From: DASUPK01 sp963724665
Lineage (GTDB): Bacteria; Actinomycetota; Thermoleophilia; Solirubrobacterales; 70-9
Direction of reading: 5' to 3'
Length of the DNA stretch: 64,000 bases
Assembly: GCA_963724665.1 (NCBI GenBank)
Contig: CAVRVH010000012.1
Coordinates: 496,001-560,000, forward strand
The position numbers were made by a program, and so were the translations under genes. Under the pieces are notes generated by a model, which made no database searches, was not told where the DNA came from, and saw only the letters and a program-made list of their open reading frames with translations. This document shows positions 35,253-43,620 of this stretch, piece by piece (position 1 is the first letter of the stretch; each line of letters begins with the position of its first letter).

Positions 35253-36364
35253 GGGTCGCGGTCCTTGGAGCCGGCGGGACGATCGCTCCGGCGATCGTCC
35301 GCGACCTTGCGGAGTCGGAGGAGGTGACCGCGATGCGCCTGCTCGACATCGACCTGCGCAAGGCGGAGGCGGTCGCGATGGAGCACGGCGGGGGCAAGGC
35401 CCAGGCGCGCCAGGCGGACGCCACGGGGGACCTCGCCGAGCACCTCGCGGGGATGGAGGTTCTCGTCAACTCGGCCGCCTACCGGATCAACCTCGCCGCA
35501 ATGCGGGCCTGCCTGGACGCCGGATGTCACTACATCGATCTCGGCGGCCTCTACCACGTGGCCCGGGAGCAGCTCCAGCTGTCCGACGAGTTCGAGCAGC
35601 GCGGCCTCCTGGCGCTGCTTGGGATGGGGTCCGCGCCGGGCAAGACCAACCTGCTGGCGGCCCGCGCCGTCACGGAGCTGCCGGGGAACCCGATTTCGAT
35701 CTCCGTGCTGGCCGGTGGCCGGGACCTCAAGCCGACGGGCGAGCTCAGCTTCCCCTACGCGCTGCGGACGCTGCTCGACGAGATCACGATGCCGCCGATG
35801 GCGATCATCAACGGCCGGCCGCAGGAGATGAAGCCTCTGCAGGACGGCCCCCGTGCCGACTTCGGGGACCCCATCGGAGAGGCCGAGACGATCTTCACGC
35901 TGCATTCCGAGGTTCTTACGTTCGGGGACAGCTTCGGCGCGCCGAACGTGACCTTTGCGCTCTCGTTGCCGCCTGCGGTACTCGAGAGTCTCAAGGAGCT
36001 GTCGGGGGCGAGCGAGGAGCGGATAGCCGAAGTTGCCCGCTCTGCATCGCCCCCTTCAGCAAACACCACGTCGATCCACATCGTCGAGGTCAGCGGTCCC
36101 GACACCAAGATCCGCGCCCGCAGCGTGACGCCGCCCAACGAGGCCTGGGGACTGGGGGGCGGCATCGTCTCCACGGCCACGCCCGCCGCCGCCGCGGTCA
36201 GGCTCCTGGCCCGCGGCTCCATCTCCAGGAGAGGAGCCCTGCCGCCGGAGAGCTGCGTCGATCCCGACGAGATGTTCGCCGAGCTCGAGGGCCGTGGGGT
36301 GCGCTTCGACTTCTCGAGCATGCCCATCGAGAAGGCCGCAACCCTGTCTGCGAAGACGGCCTGA
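35249..36364 (+). CDS. Saccharopine dehydrogenase-like NAD(P)-binding protein
   Basis: 371 residues, ATG overlapping the PucR stop as ATGA. The Rossmann start MRVAVLGAGGTIAPAIVRDL and AGMEVLVNSAAYRINLAAMR, then CHYIDLGGLYHVAREQLQL, are typical of the saccharopine dehydrogenase / carboxynorspermidine synthase superfamily. GMGSAPGKTNLLAARAV corresponds to the conserved cofactor-site loop. The C-terminal half has SIHIVEVSGPDTKIRARS and GGGIVSTATPAAAAVRLLA. Members reduce imines formed between an amino acid or polyamine and a keto acid or aldehyde, which suits the neighbouring aminotransferase and alanine dehydrogenase. Precise substrate unknown. Confidence 0.82.
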   Translation: MRVAVLGAGGTIAPAIVRDLAESEEVTAMRLLDIDLRKAEAVAMEHGGGKAQARQADATGDLAEHLAGMEVLVNSAAYRINLAAMRACLDAGCHYIDLGGLYHVAREQLQLSDEFEQRGLLALLGMGSAPGKTNLLAARAVTELPGNPISISVLAGGRDLKPTGELSFPYALRTLLDEITMPPMAIINGRPQEMKPLQDGPRADFGDPIGEAETIFTLHSEVLTFGDSFGAPNVTFALSLPPAVLESLKELSGASEERIAEVARSASPPSANTTSIHIVEVSGPDTKIRARSVTPPNEAWGLGGGIVSTATPAAAAVRLLARGSISRRGALPPESCVDPDEMFAELEGRGVRFDFSSMPIEKAATLSAKTA

Positions 36365-37494
36365 TGAAGGTCGGAGTCCCAACGGAGATCAAGGACGACG
36401 AGTACCGCGTCGCGCTCACCCCGGCAGGCGCGCGCGAGCTTCGCGAGCACGGCCACGAGGTCCTGCTCCAGGCAGCCGCGGGAGAGGGCAGCGCGATCCC
36501 GGACGACGCGTACAGCTCGCAGGGCGCGACGATCCTCCCGGACGCGGCCGCCGTCTTCGAGCAGGCCGAGATGGTCCTCGGGGTCAAGGAGCCGCAGCCC
36601 GACGAGGTGGCGATGCTCCGTCCCGAGCACACCCTCTTCACATACCTGCACCTGGCGCCGGACCCGGAGCTGACCAGGGGCCTGCAGGATTGCGGCGCCA
36701 CCTGTGTCGCCTACGAGACCGTCGAGGACTCCCAGGGCCGCCTGCCGCTGCTCGCCCCGATGAGCGAGGTCGCGGGCAAGATCGCGACCCAGGCCGGTGC
36801 CTTCTTCCTGGAGAAGCCGCTGGGCGGCCGAGGAATCCTGCTCGGCGGTGTACCGGGGGTCGCTCCTGCGAACGTGATGGTGATCGGCGGCGGCGCCGTC
36901 GGCATGCACGCTGCCTTCATCGCCATCGGGATGGAGGCCGACGTCTTCGTCTTCGACGTCTCGATCGACAAGCTCCGCGAGCTCGACGTCGCCTTCGGTG
37001 GGCGGGCCTCAACCGTTTTCTCCTCGACCCTCGCGATCGAGGAGATGCTGCCGCGTGCGGACCTGGTGATCGGCGCCGTCCTGGTCCACGGGGCGAAGGC
37101 GCCCTATGTCGTGCGCCGCGAGCAGCTCAAGCTGATGAAGAAGAACGCGGTGCTGGTCGACGTCGCAATCGACCAGGGCGGCTGCTTCGAGACCTCACAT
37201 CCGACCACGCATCGCGACCCGGTCTTCGAAGTCGATGGGATCACGCACTACTGCGTCGCCAACATGCCCGGCGCGGTGCCGATCACGTCGACCTATGCAC
37301 TGACCAACGCAACGCTTCCGTACGTCCTGGCCCTTGCGGACCACGGCGTCGCGGAGGCCGCCCGCCGAGACCCCGGCCTGAGGTTGGGGATCAACGTCGC
37401 TGGCGGTAGGGTCACTCACCCGGCGGTAGCGGAAGCCGTCGGGGTGGACCACACGCCGGTAGAGGACGTACTCGGCAGCAAACAGAAAGTCTGA
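36364..37494 (+). CDS. ald: Alanine dehydrogenase
   Basis: 376 residues, close to the usual 371. MKVGVPTEIKDDEYRVALTP holds the substrate Arg, LGVKEPQPDE the Lys, FTYLHLAPDPEL the catalytic His and LVDVAIDQGGCFETSHPTTH the catalytic Asp. The cofactor site is NVMVIGGGAVGMHAAFIAIG. It interconverts L-alanine with pyruvate and ammonia using NAD. Its start shares one base with the preceding stop (TGATG). In this operon it can recycle the alanine produced by a pyruvate-dependent aminotransferase, releasing ammonia. That role is inference from context; the enzyme call itself is firm. Confidence 0.93.
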   Translation: MKVGVPTEIKDDEYRVALTPAGARELREHGHEVLLQAAAGEGSAIPDDAYSSQGATILPDAAAVFEQAEMVLGVKEPQPDEVAMLRPEHTLFTYLHLAPDPELTRGLQDCGATCVAYETVEDSQGRLPLLAPMSEVAGKIATQAGAFFLEKPLGGRGILLGGVPGVAPANVMVIGGGAVGMHAAFIAIGMEADVFVFDVSIDKLRELDVAFGGRASTVFSSTLAIEEMLPRADLVIGAVLVHGAKAPYVVRREQLKLMKKNAVLVDVAIDQGGCFETSHPTTHRDPVFEVDGITHYCVANMPGAVPITSTYALTNATLPYVLALADHGVAEAARRDPGLRLGINVAGGRVTHPAVAEAVGVDHTPVEDVLGSKQKV

Positions 37495-37507
37495 CCAAGG
37501 AGGAAAG

Positions 37508-39004
37508 ATGGCCACCGCCACAGCAAAGCGAAACTCGAGAAGCTCCCGAGCGAGCCGGAACGGGAAGCCGAGGGCTATCACCCTCAAGAACATGATCGAC
37601 GGCAAGTTCGTTTCGCCGTCCGACAACAAGCGTGAGGACGTCATCAACCCCGCCACGGGCGAGGTGATCGCCAAGGCCCCGCTGTCGAGCAAGCGCGACG
37701 TCGACGCCGCCGTCAAGGCCGCCAAGCAGGCGTTTGAGACCTGGGGCGTCACCACGCCCGGCGATCGCATGGCGCTGCTGCTCAAGCTCGCCGACCGGAT
37801 CGAGGAGCGGGCCGACGAGCTCGCCGACATCGAGTCCGCGGACGCCGGCAAGCCGCGCTCCGCCTTCTACGAGGACGAGATCCCCTTCATGTGCGACAAC
37901 CTCCGCTACTTCGCGGGAGCCGCCCGGAACATGGACGGCCGCGCCACCGGCGAGTACCTCGAGGGCTACACGTCGTGGGTCCGCCGCGAGCCGATCGGCG
38001 TCGTCGGCCAGATCACCCCGTGGAACTACCCGATGATGATGGCGATCTGGAAGATCGCCCCCGCACTTGCGGCGGGCAACACGCTCGTCCTGAAGCCGGC
38101 CGAGACGACTCCGATGTCGACGCTCACGGTGCTGGCCGAGCTCTGCGCCGAGATCTTCCCGCCCGGCGTGGCGAACTTCGTCGGCGGCCACGGCGATCCC
38201 ACCGGTGCGGCCATCGTGCGGCATCCGGATATCGGCATGGTGTCCCTGACCGGCTCGCCCGAGACCGGCAAGTGGATCGCGCGCGAGTCTGCGGACACCC
38301 TGAAGCGCGTCCACCTCGAGCTCGGCGGCAAGGCGCCGGTCGTGGTCTTCGACGACGTCGACATGGACGTCGCGATGGAGACCATCGCCGGGACCGGCTA
38401 CTACAACGCCGGCCAGGACTGCACCGCCGCGACGCGGGTGCTGGCCTCGAAGAAGGTCTACGACAAGGTCGTCAAGGGTCTCGCCGCGCAGGCCGAGGGC
38501 CTGAAGATCGGCGACACGAAGAACGGCAACACGACGCTCGGCCCGGTCAATTCGGAGCGCCAGCTCGAGCGCGTCGAGGGCTTCCTCGAGCGCCGTCCCG
38601 ACAACGCCGAGGTCGTCACGGGCGGCAAGAAGGCGCGCAGGCCGGGCTTCTTCATGAAGCCGGCCGTGGTGGCGGGCCTGAAGCAGACGGACGAGATGAT
38701 CCAGAACGAGATCTTCGGCCCGGTGATCACGGTGCAGCCCTTCACCTCCGAGGAGAAGGCGATCCAGTGGGCGAACGGAACCCGCTACGGACTCGCCTCG
38801 TCGGTCTGGACCCGTGACGTCGGCCGCGCCCTGCGCGTCTCGAAGGCGCTGCAGTTCGGATGCGTCTGGGTCAACGACCACATCCCGATCGTCTCCGAGA
38901 TGCCGCACGGCGGCTACAAGCAGTCCGGGTACGGCAAGGACCTGTCGATGTACGGGCTCGAGGACTACACGCAGGTCAAGCACGTGATGGCGAACATCAG
39001 CTAG
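37508..39004 (+). CDS. Aldehyde dehydrogenase, aminobutyraldehyde dehydrogenase-like
   Basis: 498 residues with an excellent AAGGAGGAAAG ribosome site 13 bases after the ald stop. The first 25 residues are basic and Ser/Arg-rich (KRNSRSSRASRNGKPR), unusual for the family and probably disordered. The catalytic part is normal: ITPWNYPMMMAIWKIAPALA, LTGSPETGKWIARESADT, base Glu in LELGGKAPVVV, catalytic Cys in NAGQDCTAATRVLA and EIFGPVITVQPF. The C-terminal SEMPHGGYKQSGYGKDLSMY matches gamma-aminobutyraldehyde and betaine aldehyde dehydrogenases. With a diamine-type transaminase in the operon, 4-aminobutanal to GABA is the leading idea. Confidence 0.9.
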   Translation: MATATAKRNSRSSRASRNGKPRAITLKNMIDGKFVSPSDNKREDVINPATGEVIAKAPLSSKRDVDAAVKAAKQAFETWGVTTPGDRMALLLKLADRIEERADELADIESADAGKPRSAFYEDEIPFMCDNLRYFAGAARNMDGRATGEYLEGYTSWVRREPIGVVGQITPWNYPMMMAIWKIAPALAAGNTLVLKPAETTPMSTLTVLAELCAEIFPPGVANFVGGHGDPTGAAIVRHPDIGMVSLTGSPETGKWIARESADTLKRVHLELGGKAPVVVFDDVDMDVAMETIAGTGYYNAGQDCTAATRVLASKKVYDKVVKGLAAQAEGLKIGDTKNGNTTLGPVNSERQLERVEGFLERRPDNAEVVTGGKKARRPGFFMKPAVVAGLKQTDEMIQNEIFGPVITVQPFTSEEKAIQWANGTRYGLASSVWTRDVGRALRVSKALQFGCVWVNDHIPIVSEMPHGGYKQSGYGKDLSMYGLEDYTQVKHVMANIS

Positions 39005-39051
39005 CCGTCAGCTCGGACTTGAGGTCCGTGTAGAGCACTGATGACGAGATT

Positions 39052-39079
39052 GCTCCCGGCGAGGAACCTTGCCGGGGGC
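39052..39079 (+). terminator. Hairpin after the aminotransferase operon and directly before the next start codon
   Basis: GCTCCCGGC, a 10-base loop, then GCCGGGGGC form a 9-bp stem with one T-G pair. It lies 48 bases after the ALDH stop and 2 bases before the ATG at 39082. No T-run follows. It could end the operon or hide the next gene's ribosome site. Confidence 0.4.
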
Positions 39080-39081
39080 AA

Positions 39082-39681
39082 ATGAAACGCACCACGTCCA
39101 TCGCACTGCTACTCCTGGGTGGGGTCGCCTTGTCCGTTGCGGCGGCAGCGGCCCCGTCGGCTCACGCATACAAGACGTATTCGACCTCGCACCGCTTCTT
39201 CCAGCAGCAGGCCGCTGACCTCAGCGGCGCTTCGGTCATCCTCAACGTCGAGTACGCGAACAGGAGTCCTAACGGCAAGAGCACTCCACGGAAGGTGTTC
39301 GTGCAGTTCGCGGCGCCGGTGAGCTGCCAGGTGGGCGGGACCACCACGGCCACCGTCGCGAGCGGCCCGTTCAAGTTCCAGCACCAGAAGGTCGAGTTCT
39401 CCGGATCGTTCACGAACCAGTTCGCGCCGGCCTCCAACCCGAATCCCGGGTCAAACGGCACCTACTACGCCGCGGGCCACCTGATCAAGAAGAAGAACAA
39501 GAAGAGGTGGCGGATGGACGGCACGGTGAGCGTGTTGACACACAGCGCACCGCCCGCCTTTCTCAACTGCAGCAGTGGTGAAATCCCCTATTCGGCGGGC
39601 CGGTGCTCGTGGTTTCCGCCGGCCAATGGCGTCCCGCCGCTCTGTACGAACCTGCCGGTGGGAGGGTCAGCGAGGGACTAG
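39082..39681 (+). CDS. Exported protein of unknown function
   Basis: 199 residues with a clear signal peptide (MKRTTSIALLLLGGVALSVA, cleavage near AHA-YKTY). The mature region has AASVILNVEYANRSPNGK-like beta segments, a basic KKKNKKRW patch and four Cys residues (SCQVG, NCSSG, RCSWF, LCTNL), likely two disulphides. I do not recognise a family. A strong hairpin sits immediately before the start codon and would cover the ribosome site. Its 3' end overlaps the convergent gene at 39678 by 4 bases. An extracellular or wall-associated role is likely from the signal alone. Confidence 0.68.
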   Translation: MKRTTSIALLLLGGVALSVAAAAAPSAHAYKTYSTSHRFFQQQAADLSGASVILNVEYANRSPNGKSTPRKVFVQFAAPVSCQVGGTTTATVASGPFKFQHQKVEFSGSFTNQFAPASNPNPGSNGTYYAAGHLIKKKNKKRWRMDGTVSVLTHSAPPAFLNCSSGEIPYSAGRCSWFPPANGVPPLCTNLPVGGSARD

Positions 39682-40886
39682 CGGGTCCGCTGGCAGTAGC
39701 CGTACGCGGTGAGGTTCGCCGGGCCGAAGTAGCCGAAGGCGTTTGCGGTGGTGGTCCCGTCGTCGTTCAGCGAATTGCCCGCGTAGAAGGCGTTGCGTGA
39801 GTCGAGCGCGAATCCGGTGGTGGTCAGCCGCAGGCCGCCGGGGCAGGTCGGCGTGGTCGCCGCCGCGTTCATGCCGGCTGACACGGGCACCGGGGTCGAG
39901 GCGACCTCGGTCAGGATCGGGCCCTTCGCCTTCGAGCAGTAGGCGATCGCGGTCAGCTCACCGCCACCGGTTGTGCCGCTCCCGATGTAGGCGCTGCCCG
40001 TCACTTCCCAGGCGTTGGTCCCGATGGCCCGGGACTCCGTGACGTAGTTGCCGCCGTCGCTTGCGAAGTTGGTGCGCTGGAAGCCGCCGGTGATCAGCTG
40101 CTGGCCCTTCGGGCAGCGAGCGATGGCGGACTTCGTCTGACCCGGGAGGATGAAGACTGTCTTGTGCGGTGTCGGGTTTTGCGGGATCTGGCCGCGCGCG
40201 CAGACGCTCTGGATCGTGATGTTGCGAGGGGTGGTCGACGCATGGGTCGCATCGAAGAGCACCGCGCTGATGTGGAAGCCGCGCTGCGCTCCGAGCCGCT
40301 CAAAGGAGTGCGGATAGATGCCCTCGCCGTCGGCACCGGGCGCGGGGCTCGCCAGCATGCCTCCGCCGATCGGATACTTGCCCCCGGGGCAGAGCACCTC
40401 GTTCCTGGTCAGCTGATCCGGCGCGGACATCTTGAACGTCTTCGAGACGATCTGGACCTGCCTCGGCGGTCCCGGCTTGCCGGGGATGATCCTCGGTCCG
40501 CCGCTCCCCTGCACGCGAATCGTGCCCAGAGCGGAGTTGAGGATGTACAGGCCGGACGAGGCGCGCAGGCCCATCATCACCTTGTTGCAGTTCGTGCCTT
40601 GCTTGAGCACGAAGACCACGTTCAAGCGGTGGATCGAGTTCGGGCCGTTCGCTACGCCGACCGTCAGGCCCCGCTTCGTCTGCCCGATCAGTTTGGCCAG
40701 CCGCGGGGCCGGGGGGTAACAGCCGTCGGTGCTCACCGACCGCACGTACAGCGCGATCTTGAAGGCGTCCTCGAGCTTCTTCGTCGCCGGGTTGTGCCCG
40801 GCGCCGCCGCGCGCCTCCGCCGTGCTCGAGCAGGCGAGCAGCGCGATCAGCAGCGCGATTGGAAGTAGGGCCTTCTTCGCGGTCAC
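39678..40886 (-). CDS. Exported protein with three Cys-bounded repeats, function unknown
   Basis: 402 residues from GTG 40886, chosen because it overlaps the upstream SGNH gene's stop as GTGA and starts a good signal peptide (KALLPIALLIALLACSSTAE). After an N-terminal domain with KKLEDAFKIALYVRSVSTDG, three units of about 65-80 residues follow. Each opens with CPGGKYPIGGGM, CPKGQQLITGGF or CPGGLRLTTTGF and closes with a lone Cys (SVCARG, AYCSKA, GYCQRT). This suggests three small disulphide-closed beta domains. I do not know the family. It is probably co-transcribed with the SGNH-like gene and exported to the cell surface. Confidence 0.68.
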   Translation of the reverse strand: MTAKKALLPIALLIALLACSSTAEARGGAGHNPATKKLEDAFKIALYVRSVSTDGCYPPAPRLAKLIGQTKRGLTVGVANGPNSIHRLNVVFVLKQGTNCNKVMMGLRASSGLYILNSALGTIRVQGSGGPRIIPGKPGPPRQVQIVSKTFKMSAPDQLTRNEVLCPGGKYPIGGGMLASPAPGADGEGIYPHSFERLGAQRGFHISAVLFDATHASTTPRNITIQSVCARGQIPQNPTPHKTVFILPGQTKSAIARCPKGQQLITGGFQRTNFASDGGNYVTESRAIGTNAWEVTGSAYIGSGTTGGGELTAIAYCSKAKGPILTEVASTPVPVSAGMNAAATTPTCPGGLRLTTTGFALDSRNAFYAGNSLNDDGTTTANAFGYFGPANLTAYGYCQRTR

Positions 40887-41659
40887 GATTGGCTTTGAAC
40901 ACGCCTGCGGCGGAGAAAGAGCGCCAGCCCGGCGATCACCACGACGCCTCCCACCGCGAACGGCCACCAGGGTACGCCTCCGCCTCCACTCCCCGACGAT
41001 TTGGGCTCGGCGGCGGCGAGGCCTCCGGGCAACACCTGGGCGAGGAATCGCCCGTAGGCGTGAGCGCCCGCGAAGTTTGGGTGGAAGAGATCGGGCAGGA
41101 ACCAGGCGCCCGGAGCCGGGTCGGCCCGGTGGTGGGGCAGCGAGTACTTCACCCAGTCGAGCAACTTGATCTGGTCAGGGTGGTCCTTGGCCCCCTTGAC
41201 GATCACATCGGTGTCCGGAGCCGGCGGATGACCCGTATCGGCGTCATAGGCCGTGACCAGGACCAGGGTCCGCTTCGGCCCGATCACCTTGAGCGCGAAC
41301 TTGATCAGGTCGTCGTTGACTCCCCCGTTGCCGTAGGCGTTGAGCAGGATGAGCTTCGGCAGCTCGCCCCGGTTCCGCAGGTCGCGCGCGACCCAGATGC
41401 TCTGCTTGAAGCCACGACAGCCCAGGGCGTTGACGTCGAACCCGACGCGGGTCAGATCCGGGATCGGCAGCAGCATCGTCGAGTCGCCGATCGCGATGGG
41501 GGGCGGCCCGTGCCCGGTCCCGTACGGGTTGCGTAGGGCCTTCGCGGTGTGGACGTGCCCGCACCCGAACTCGGGCTCGCCGACCGCCAGTGCGCCGCTC
41601 GCCTGCCAGAGCGCGATCAGGGCCAACCCCAAGCAAAGAACTCCCGCCTTGATCCTCAC
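40883..41659 (-). CDS. Exported, membrane-anchored SGNH/GDSL-hydrolase-like protein
   Basis: 258 residues: signal peptide (VLCLGLALIALWQASGALA), an SGNH-like domain, a Gly/Ser linker and a C-terminal membrane helix (WWPFAVGGVVVIAGLALFL) followed by RRRR, so it is held at the outer face. SGNH landmarks are PIAIGDSTMLLPIPDL (block I Ser), ILLNAYGNGGVNDD (Gly/Asn of the oxyanion hole) and WFLPDLFHPNFAGAHAYG (Asp/His pair). Two paralogues lie at 44978 and 45648, the latter very similar but without the anchor. SGNH enzymes are esterases or acyl transferases on sugars and lipids. An MBOAT acyltransferase nearby suggests work on surface glycans. Confidence 0.78.
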   Translation of the reverse strand: MRIKAGVLCLGLALIALWQASGALAVGEPEFGCGHVHTAKALRNPYGTGHGPPPIAIGDSTMLLPIPDLTRVGFDVNALGCRGFKQSIWVARDLRNRGELPKLILLNAYGNGGVNDDLIKFALKVIGPKRTLVLVTAYDADTGHPPAPDTDVIVKGAKDHPDQIKLLDWVKYSLPHHRADPAPGAWFLPDLFHPNFAGAHAYGRFLAQVLPGGLAAAEPKSSGSGGGGVPWWPFAVGGVVVIAGLALFLRRRRVQSQS

Positions 41660-41671
41660 CGTTGCCTCAGC

Positions 41672-42052
41672 CTAGAAATTCTGCGTGTAGGTGCTCTTGA
41701 TCTCGGCGCCGCCCTTGCGGCAATCCGCCGTGGCGTTGAACTGGACGCCCGGCACCGACTGCCGCGCTCCCTCGGTGCAATCGAACCCCTCGACGGCCGT
41801 CGTGCAGGTGCCGCCGGCGCCGCCGTTCTGCAGGCGGCAGTGGTGGTAGGCGACGACGACCTTCTCGGCCTGTCCGCAGCTCACGCCCCCCACCTGGATC
41901 GAGGTCACATAGGAAGCGCCCAGGTTCTGCTGCTTCCCGTTGATGTTGCAGGACGTGAGCGCCGCGGCCGTGCTGGTGCTGCCGGAGGAGCCGCCGCCGC
42001 AACCGGCGAGCGCCGCGGCAACGAGCACGATGAGGAGGACAGTCCGCTTCAA
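41672..42052 (-). CDS. Small Cys-rich lipoprotein, paralogue A
   Basis: 126 residues. The lipobox LAGC after VLLIVLVAAA predicts lipid anchoring. The mature part has the pattern CNINGKQQNLGASYVTSIQV, GVSCGQAEKVVVAYHHCR, GGTCTTAVEGFDC, then VQFNATADCRKGG and STYTQN. The same pattern, including six Cys positions, is found in the divergently encoded protein at 42141, so they are paralogues. The family is not known to me. Six conserved Cys suggest three disulphides and a compact extracellular domain. It ends 12 bases before the SGNH gene start on the same strand and is likely co-transcribed with it. Confidence 0.72.
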   Translation of the reverse strand: MKRTVLLIVLVAAALAGCGGGSSGSTSTAAALTSCNINGKQQNLGASYVTSIQVGGVSCGQAEKVVVAYHHCRLQNGGAGGTCTTAVEGFDCTEGARQSVPGVQFNATADCRKGGAEIKSTYTQNF

Positions 42053-42140
42053 GGTCGCGCCAGTCTATTTGCGCCTGCCGCGGTCGCGTGTTTGGGTGAG
42101 GGGCCGTCGCGGTAGGATCGCGCCCATCTTGTGGAGGCCG

Positions 42141-42524
42141 ATGACAGGGGCGCTGGCGGTGGCAGGCCTGATGGCCGCCCTGCTGGCTCCAAGCGGGGGC
42201 GCCTCGCCGGTCGCCCACACGGCGTCGTTCTCACCGTGCGACATCAGCGGCAAGCAGCAGGACCTGGGGGCTTCCTACGTCACCTCGCTGAAGGTCCAGG
42301 GCGTGAGCTGCGCGAAGGGCGAGAAGGTGATCAAGGCCTACCACCAGTGCCGCCACCAGACGGGCGGCCCGGCGGGCACCTGCGGCGCCACGCTGAACGG
42401 CTTCAAGTGCAAGGACGGCAACCGGACCGGCGTGCCGAACGTGCAGTACAACGCCACCGCCAAGTGCCACAAGGTCTCGAACGCGTCAAAGCGCGTGAAG
42501 AGCCGCTACACGCAGAACGACTAG
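42141..42524 (+). CDS. Small Cys-rich exported protein, paralogue B
   Basis: 127 residues from ATG 42141 with GGAGG 4-5 bases upstream. The signal peptide ALAVAGLMAALLAPSGGAS lacks a lipobox Cys, so this copy is secreted rather than lipid-anchored. The mature part parallels paralogue A: CDISGKQQDLGASYVTSLKV, GVSCAKGEKVIKAYHQCR, GTCGATLNGFKC, VQYNATAKCHK and SRYTQND. It is divergent from paralogue A across 88 bases, an arrangement consistent with an inverted duplication. The strong match over the mature domain contrasts with unrelated leader sequences. Function unknown. Confidence 0.72.
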   Translation: MTGALAVAGLMAALLAPSGGASPVAHTASFSPCDISGKQQDLGASYVTSLKVQGVSCAKGEKVIKAYHQCRHQTGGPAGTCGATLNGFKCKDGNRTGVPNVQYNATAKCHKVSNASKRVKSRYTQND

Positions 42525-42564
42525 CGGCCCGCTCGTAGCCGCGACCTGATGGCGAAGCCGTGTA

Positions 42565-43620
42565 TCAGTAGTCGAAGTCCCTGTCGATCGCCTGCAGCAC
42601 CAGATCCGCCGCCACCGATGAGCCGTCCTCGTTCAGGTGGATGCCGTCGGACTCGCGGACGATCGTCTGCTTGCCGTCGATCGAGATCGAATCGCGGTAG
42701 CGGTCGCCGGGGGTGAAGGTCGGGATCAGGTCGACCACTCGGACCGCAGCGCCGCGCTTTGCGGCCTCCGCGCGAATCGCCTGATTGACGTCGTCGGCGA
42801 TCGGCTTGCGGGCTGGGTCGCGCTGGGTCGGGACCGTCAGCCAGTAGATCCGCTCGACGCCGCCGCTCAGGTAGTTGTCCATCATCTGGCCGACCCTCGA
42901 CTGGAAGATCGCCTCCCAGGCGGGACCGCAGCAGCTCACCTGCTGTCCGTTGGGCCCGGGCATCGGGTAGCCCTCATTGGCTCCGATGAAGAGGACCACG
43001 GCATTGGGATCGTCCTCGGAGGCCTGCGTCGAGGAGAGCTTGCCCCAGTCCACGAGGCCGGTGTTGGAGATCCCGGTGGCGAGATGCGGATCGCGGGTGA
43101 CCTGAACCGAGGCGCCCTGGTCGGCGAGCTTGCGGGCGATCTCGATGTCGAGCGGGGTCGAGAGCGAGTCGCCCGTGACCAGCAGCCTGTCGAGCGGCTG
43201 TGGCGTGGTCGGGACCTGGATCGCCGGCGCGCCGGCCCCACCGGGTGCGGCCCGGAAGCCCTGGCCGGAGAGCTGCTGGTCGGGAGAGAGCCAGGAGGTG
43301 AGGTCGCGGCGAGTGTCGGCCAAGGGCAGCCGATCGGAGACCCAGCCCGCCGGGCCGCCGACCGCCTTGATGATGTCCCGCCCAAGCCCGGGCTTGAGTT
43401 CGTCGGCCGCCTTCCGCACCGAGCCCCCGGCGAAGATCAGCAACAGGAATGTCGTCAGCGCCACGGCCTTGACGGCGTCCCAGCCGCTGAAGCGGCGCAG
43501 GTCCCAGCGATCGAAGCGCCCCATCAGGCTGTCGTCGCCGTGCGGCTCCCCCTCCCGGCCGGGGCGGGCCTCGGCCTCCATCTCGGCGATCGTCTCGAAT
43601 TTCTCGGGTGCTTTGGCCAT
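42565..43620 (-). CDS. Membrane-anchored DUF459/SGNH-like protein
   Basis: 351 residues with a cytoplasmic N-terminus, one membrane helix (VKAVALTTFLLLIFAGG, about residues 49-66) and an extracellular SGNH-like domain. Block motifs are RLLVTGDSLSTPLDIEIARK (Ser), VLFIGANEGYPMPGPNG (Gly/Asn) and ESDGIHLNEDGSSVAAD (Asp and His). The architecture is that of DUF459 proteins and of AlgJ/AlgX-like acetyl transferases that work with an MBOAT partner. The MBOAT gene lies directly upstream, its stop 1 base before this ATG. So the pair probably moves acyl groups across the membrane onto a surface polymer. The identity of the polymer is unknown. Confidence 0.83.
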   Translation of the reverse strand: MAKAPEKFETIAEMEAEARPGREGEPHGDDSLMGRFDRWDLRRFSGWDAVKAVALTTFLLLIFAGGSVRKAADELKPGLGRDIIKAVGGPAGWVSDRLPLADTRRDLTSWLSPDQQLSGQGFRAAPGGAGAPAIQVPTTPQPLDRLLVTGDSLSTPLDIEIARKLADQGASVQVTRDPHLATGISNTGLVDWGKLSSTQASEDDPNAVVLFIGANEGYPMPGPNGQQVSCCGPAWEAIFQSRVGQMMDNYLSGGVERIYWLTVPTQRDPARKPIADDVNQAIRAEAAKRGAAVRVVDLIPTFTPGDRYRDSISIDGKQTIVRESDGIHLNEDGSSVAADLVLQAIDRDFDY

